NCBI GenBank assembly: GCA_964597495.1
Contig: CAZQYC010000055.1
Coordinates: 1 to 24,974 of the forward strand
Direction of reading: 5' to 3'
Source of the DNA: CAZQYC01 sp964597495
GTDB lineage: Bacteria > Pseudomonadota > Gammaproteobacteria > Steroidobacterales > Steroidobacteraceae
Length of the DNA stretch: 24,974 bases
The position numbers and the translations under genes were made by a program. The notes under the pieces were generated by a model that ran no database searches, had not been told where the DNA came from, and saw only the letters and a program-made list of their open reading frames with translations. Position 1 is the stretch's first letter. Each line of letters opens with the position of its first letter. Below, piece after piece: positions 21,362 through 24,974 of the stretch.

Positions 21362-23052
21362 ACGAGCGGCGGCATCGCACGCCATCTTGGAAGAGGGGGC
21401 TGCACGGCGCGTTGCTGATCGGCATAACGTCCGTTTGCGTCGCGAAAACACTGCAAGTAAACCCCGCGATTCGCAGCGGCTATACGACCATAGGGAGCGC
21501 ACTTCGGGAAGTGCAAACAGGCGACACGCTCGTTCTCGCTACCGGGGTGTATAGAGAATCCATCGACTTGCAGCAATCGAAACTTAAAACGAATGACTCG
21601 TCGTCGACACCGACGCGCATCGAAGCCGCGAGCGGCGCACGCGTCATCATCAAGGGATCGGACATCGTCACGGGCTGGGAACAACGCCAAGACAATGTCT
21701 ACGTCAAAACCAACTGGCGCGTAAACTCTCAACAGGTATTCGTCGCTGGCGTCGCGCTTAGGCAAATCGGCGGGACGATCTACGGGGATTTCCCCGACAA
21801 TCCACGCCATCCATTCGCGACGTTACATCAGTCACAGGGCGGCATCTGGCCGAATCGTACCCCCGGCGGCGTTAACGCCTTGGTCAATGACAGCTTTTAC
21901 TACGACGCCGCGAAGCAAACGCTGTACGTGAAATCGGCTCGCGACCTTCGCAAACTCACCGTCGAAGTCAGCATTCGGCCCTACTGGATCATCGGGAGCG
22001 GCTATCACGGCATTGAGTTCCGCAATCTGCAATTTGCGCATTCCAACACCACCTCGGTCAGTCAATCGGGCGCCCTCTCGCTGATCGGCAATCGACTCGT
22101 TCTCGAAGGTCTGCACGTCGAACAAGCCGACGGCGCCGGCATCGACATCACGGGGGACGACAATCGCATCGTTCGCGTCGCCGCCAATCGCTGCGGCATC
22201 GTCGGACTCAAAGTACGCGGCCATCGCGCAACCATTCTCGACAGCGAAACTAACTTCAATAACACGCGCGGCTTCAATAAGTGGTGGGAGGCCGGCGGCG
22301 CAAAGTTCGTCGGTGCAGGCGGCCTCCAAAATTCCGAAGTCGCACGGCACCGGGCGCTCGGCAACCACGGCGACGGCCTTTGGTTCGATTGGCATAACGA
22401 CAACAACCGCGTGCATGCCGTCGTCTCGGCCTACAACTCGGGAATGGGAATCCATTACGAAGCGAGCCGCCGTGCGTACATTTACGACAGTTACGTTTTC
22501 GGGAATAAACAGCGCGGCATTTACCTCGCCAATTCATCGGATTCGATCGTCGCGCACAATCTCGTGGCCGCCAATTCGATGGAAGGTATCGCGGTGGTCG
22601 ATGACCGGCAGGCTGCGCAAAAAGGTCCGCCGGAACTCGTACCGGTCGGGAATCGCGTCATTGCTAACGTAGTGGGGTGGAGCGGCAAAGCGGCACTCAT
22701 TCTCCCCGAAGCACTGCAAGACGAATCGGGTAACACCTCCGAGGCGAACCTTTTCATCGATACGACGCCGATGCCGACCTTTTCTCTCGGGTGGCCGTCC
22801 CGCGATCGCCCGTTGAGCACTGGCCTCGATGCCTGGCGGGCACGCTCGAAAAACGATCTGCAATCCGCTTCGAAAGTCGCTTTATTGCCGAAGGACATCG
22901 CAATCGACCCGCCGGGAGCGGACATCGAACAAGCAACGGCGGATGTCTGGCGTTCGCTCTTGCAAGGGATTCAATCCATGAGCACGCCTTCTCTCGCGAA
23001 CGTCTCCGCCGAAATCAGCCGGCCAGGGTCGCCGCCCGGGCCGATGCCATGA
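21358..23052 (+). CDS. Exported right-handed parallel beta-helix protein (possible polysaccharide lyase/epimerase)
   Basis: 564 residues from a GTG start that overlaps the preceding TGA (GTGA). The N-terminus has basic residues followed by a hydrophobic stretch (GLHGALLIGITSVCVA, 14-29), a probable Sec signal. Next is the TIGSALREVQTGDTLVLATG (44-63) pattern of pectate-lyase-like/DUF1565 proteins. Residues about 200-450 show repeated short strands with Asn/Gly turns (GIEFRNLQFAHSN, GLHVEQADGAGIDITGDDN, GIHYEASRRAYIYDSYVFGN, GIYLANSSDSIVAHNLVAAN), as in a right-handed beta-helix. The last roughly 90 residues are non-repetitive. It probably acts in the periplasm on the polymer made by this operon, by cleavage or epimerisation. 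No catalytic residues can be named with confidence. Confidence 0.82.
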   Translation: MNERRHRTPSWKRGLHGALLIGITSVCVAKTLQVNPAIRSGYTTIGSALREVQTGDTLVLATGVYRESIDLQQSKLKTNDSSSTPTRIEAASGARVIIKGSDIVTGWEQRQDNVYVKTNWRVNSQQVFVAGVALRQIGGTIYGDFPDNPRHPFATLHQSQGGIWPNRTPGGVNALVNDSFYYDAAKQTLYVKSARDLRKLTVEVSIRPYWIIGSGYHGIEFRNLQFAHSNTTSVSQSGALSLIGNRLVLEGLHVEQADGAGIDITGDDNRIVRVAANRCGIVGLKVRGHRATILDSETNFNNTRGFNKWWEAGGAKFVGAGGLQNSEVARHRALGNHGDGLWFDWHNDNNRVHAVVSAYNSGMGIHYEASRRAYIYDSYVFGNKQRGIYLANSSDSIVAHNLVAANSMEGIAVVDDRQAAQKGPPELVPVGNRVIANVVGWSGKAALILPEALQDESGNTSEANLFIDTTPMPTFSLGWPSRDRPLSTGLDAWRARSKNDLQSASKVALLPKDIAIDPPGADIEQATADVWRSLLQGIQSMSTPSLANVSAEISRPGSPPGPMP

Positions 23053-24236
23053 ACCCTCTTCGCATCCTCGTGGCTCACAACCGCTATCGACAGCAGGGCG
23101 GCGAGGACATCGTCGCCGAACAAGAAGCTGCTCTGCTCGAAAAGCACGGGCATACGGTCATCCGCTACACACGCGACAATCGCGATCTCGAAGAGAGATC
23201 GCTGCGTGCCGCCATCGATGCGATTTGGTCGAACGACACCGTGGATCAGCTCTCGCGTGTGCTGAAACAATCGCGCCCTGACCTCATTCATGTGCACAAC
23301 GCCTTCCCGCTGATTTCACCATCGCTGTATTGGACGGCGGCACGCTTCGACATTCCGGTGGTGCAAACACTGCACAACTTCCGCCTCCTCTGCCCGCAGG
23401 CAATGCTGTTGCGGAAAGGACAAGTCTGCGAAGACTGTCTCGGGCGCTTGCCGTGGAGAGCCGTGCTACGAAGCTGTTATCGCGACTCGACCGCGCAGTC
23501 GGCGGTGGTGGCGGGAATGCTGACGGCACATCGATCGCTCGGCACGTATCGAAATAAAATCTCGCGCTATATCGCGTTGAATCGATTTTGCCGCGACAAA
23601 TTCATTGCCGGCGGACTGCCGGCCAATAAGATCGCGATCAAGCCGAACTTCGCCGACGTACCTGCGCCAGATCCGCTCGCAGGGCGTAACGGTGCGTTAT
23701 TCGTCGGCCGGTTATCGGAAGAGAAAGGCGTGCGCACAATGATCGCCGCTCTCCCGCACTCACCTTCGCTCCGCATCGACATCGTCGGCGACGGCCCGGA
23801 ACGAGAGCAGGCAGCCCAGCATACGCAGGTCAACCTTCTTGGTCGCTTGGATTCACCGTCCGTCTTTGCGGCGATGCGCCGGCACGCGTATCTCGTGCTG
23901 CCCAGTCTTTGGTACGAGAATGCGCCGCGCACCGTGATCGAGGCATTCGGCTCTGGCTTGCCCGTCATCGCCAGCAACATCGGCGCACTCGCGGAATTGA
24001 TTCGCGACGGCGGCACGGGACTCTTGTTCGAACCCGGTTCGGCCGAGTCTCTGGCACGCGCGATGACCTGGGCCAACGATCATCCCGAAGCGATGTTGCA
24101 AATGGGCCGCAATGCCCGCCGCGAATTCGAAGAACGGTACACGCCCGATCGTAATTACGCCGAACTGCTTGCGATCTATAGCGACACGCTCGACTCTCAT
24201 TCTTTTCCGACCCGTTATGCAGGTGCACGCTCATGA
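23049..24236 (+). CDS. Glycosyltransferase family 4 protein with Cys motif
   Basis: 395 residues, GT-B fold. RILVAHNRYRQQGGEDIVAE (5-24) is the acceptor loop, and LIHVHNAFPLISPS (79-92) follows. A cysteine-containing segment (Cys115, then CEDC at 127-130 and Cys143 in RSCYRDS) is typical of this GT4 clade. The donor half has GALFVGRLSEEKGVRTMIAA (215-234), IVGDGPERE (245-253) and SLWYENAPRTVIEAF (286-300), with a complete EX7E motif (Glu290, Glu298). It would act at the cytoplasmic face on the lipid-linked repeat unit. ATGA overlaps occur at both ends. Its sugar specificity is not readable. Confidence 0.92.
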   Translation: MNPLRILVAHNRYRQQGGEDIVAEQEAALLEKHGHTVIRYTRDNRDLEERSLRAAIDAIWSNDTVDQLSRVLKQSRPDLIHVHNAFPLISPSLYWTAARFDIPVVQTLHNFRLLCPQAMLLRKGQVCEDCLGRLPWRAVLRSCYRDSTAQSAVVAGMLTAHRSLGTYRNKISRYIALNRFCRDKFIAGGLPANKIAIKPNFADVPAPDPLAGRNGALFVGRLSEEKGVRTMIAALPHSPSLRIDIVGDGPEREQAAQHTQVNLLGRLDSPSVFAAMRRHAYLVLPSLWYENAPRTVIEAFGSGLPVIASNIGALAELIRDGGTGLLFEPGSAESLARAMTWANDHPEAMLQMGRNARREFEERYTPDRNYAELLAIYSDTLDSHSFPTRYAGARS

Positions 24237-24974
24237 ACACACGCACATCGGCTCGCAAGCGACTCACCTTGATCGACAACTGCATCGACGCGATTTCGTG
24301 GGAAGCGATCATTCGACGCATTCGAACGTGGGCGGCGCAGCGCGAATCCCGCTATGTCTGCTTCTGCAACGTACACTCCCTGGTCACCGGCAAACGCGAT
24401 CCCGACTTTCAACGCGCCGTCGCCAAGGCGGACACGGCCGCTCCCGACGGCATGCCGGTCGCGTGGCTGATGCGCCGACAAGGCGAAGCGCAGCAAGAAC
24501 GCATCGATGGCCCCAACCTCATGTGGCGGTACGCCGAACGCGCCGCCCTCGACGGCACGCCGATTTTTCTCTACGGCGCAACCGAAGACACGCTCGAAAA
24601 ACTCATGAACAATCTCCGGTATGCGTTTCCCGGCTTAAAGATTGCAGGCCATTACTCGCCGCCCTTTCGCGCCCTGGAACCCAACGAGGAAGACGACGTC
24701 ATTCGCCGCATCGTGAATTCACGCGCGCGCGTGGTCTTCATCGGCTTGGGTTGTCCGAGACAGGAAGTGTGGATGTCGCAAATCAGCTGGCGGATTCCCG
24801 CCGTCTTACTAGGAGTCGGCGCCGCTTTCGATTATCACGCCGGCACTCTCAAACGCGCGCCGCGCTGGATGCAGCGTTACGGACTTGAATGGCTCTTTAG
24901 GCTATGCGCCGAGCCGCGCCGCCTCTGGCGCCGTTACTTCGTCACCAACTGTTTGTTCTTTTACTACGTGCTGC
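24233..24974 (+). CDS. WecG/TagA/CpsF family glycosyltransferase, 3' partial
   Basis: 247 residues are visible and the frame runs off the right edge. Family motifs in order are FCNVHSL (44-50), ADTAAPDGMPVAW (67-79, with the likely catalytic Asp72), RIDGPNLM (90-97), IFLYGA (111-116), GLGCPRQEVWM (171-181), GVGAAFDYHAG (194-204) and RAPRWMQRYGLEWLFRL (208-224), then EPRRLWRRY. The last block is the C-terminal appendage that attaches these enzymes to the membrane. Members transfer N-acetylmannosamine(uronic acid) or related sugars to undecaprenyl-linked acceptors. The typical length is about 250-260 residues, so only a few are missing. The ATG overlaps the previous stop (ATGA). It is the 15th gene of the operon, which probably continues beyond the window. 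Confidence 0.92.
   Translation, partial: MNTRTSARKRLTLIDNCIDAISWEAIIRRIRTWAAQRESRYVCFCNVHSLVTGKRDPDFQRAVAKADTAAPDGMPVAWLMRRQGEAQQERIDGPNLMWRYAERAALDGTPIFLYGATEDTLEKLMNNLRYAFPGLKIAGHYSPPFRALEPNEEDDVIRRIVNSRARVVFIGLGCPRQEVWMSQISWRIPAVLLGVGAAFDYHAGTLKRAPRWMQRYGLEWLFRLCAEPRRLWRRYFVTNCLFFYYVL

Noticed and set aside
6461..24974. EPS operon as a recent foreign island
   Set aside because: No mobile genes, tRNA or direct repeats at its left boundary, and no obvious shift in codon use by eye; a computed composition profile would be needed to reopen this.

Overview
The window is a fragment of a proteobacterial chromosome with moderately high GC and dense coding. The Gram-negative assignment rests on a periplasmic/outer-membrane polysaccharide export set (EpsE/EpsF/EpsG-like), secreted proteins with classical signal peptides, and a GC-rich REP-like palindrome of a type common in proteobacteria. 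The lineage is ambiguous. The NepR/EcfG pair is a hallmark of Alphaproteobacteria, while the EpsE/EpsF/EpsG arrangement, with a type II secretion ATPase N-terminal-like domain on the kinase, is best known from beta- and gammaproteobacterial EPS loci. I do not commit to a class. No tRNA, rRNA, CRISPR array, insertion sequence or prophage gene was seen.

Left part (1-5063), unrelated housekeeping and accessory genes: the 3' end of a YyaL-type thioredoxin-domain protein; a composite palindromic repeat; and three genes on the minus strand (HIT-family protein, ceramidase-like membrane hydrolase, DUF486 membrane protein). Diverging from these is a secreted S46 dipeptidyl peptidase.

Middle (5064-6460), a regulatory island: a 58-residue NepR-like anti-sigma factor and an EcfG-type ECF sigma factor. 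They are preceded by an exact match to the general-stress promoter consensus GGAAC-N16-CGTT. The 275 bases after the sigma gene hold a long imperfect inverted repeat, several CATTGGAAA-type half sites and a second promoter-like match (GGAAC-N16-TGTT) 40 bases before the exopolysaccharide operon.

Right part (6461-24974), one very tight 15-gene exopolysaccharide operon that runs off the end. It encodes a WcaJ-type initiating phosphosugar transferase, EpsE (export), EpsF (chain length), EpsG-like ATPase/kinase, a flippase, three GT4 enzymes and one GT2 glycosyltransferase. It also encodes a 614-residue nucleotidyltransferase-like/P-loop kinase/serine-acetyltransferase-like fusion, an O-antigen ligase/polymerase, a zinc-ribbon methyltransferase, an APH-fold small-molecule kinase, an exported beta-helix protein and a WecG/TagA-type glycosyltransferase. 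Eight of its 14 gene junctions are 4-base start/stop overlaps. Together they can start, extend, decorate (acetyl, methyl and perhaps phosphate groups), flip, polymerise and export a glycan. The adjacent stress sigma factor may control the operon.
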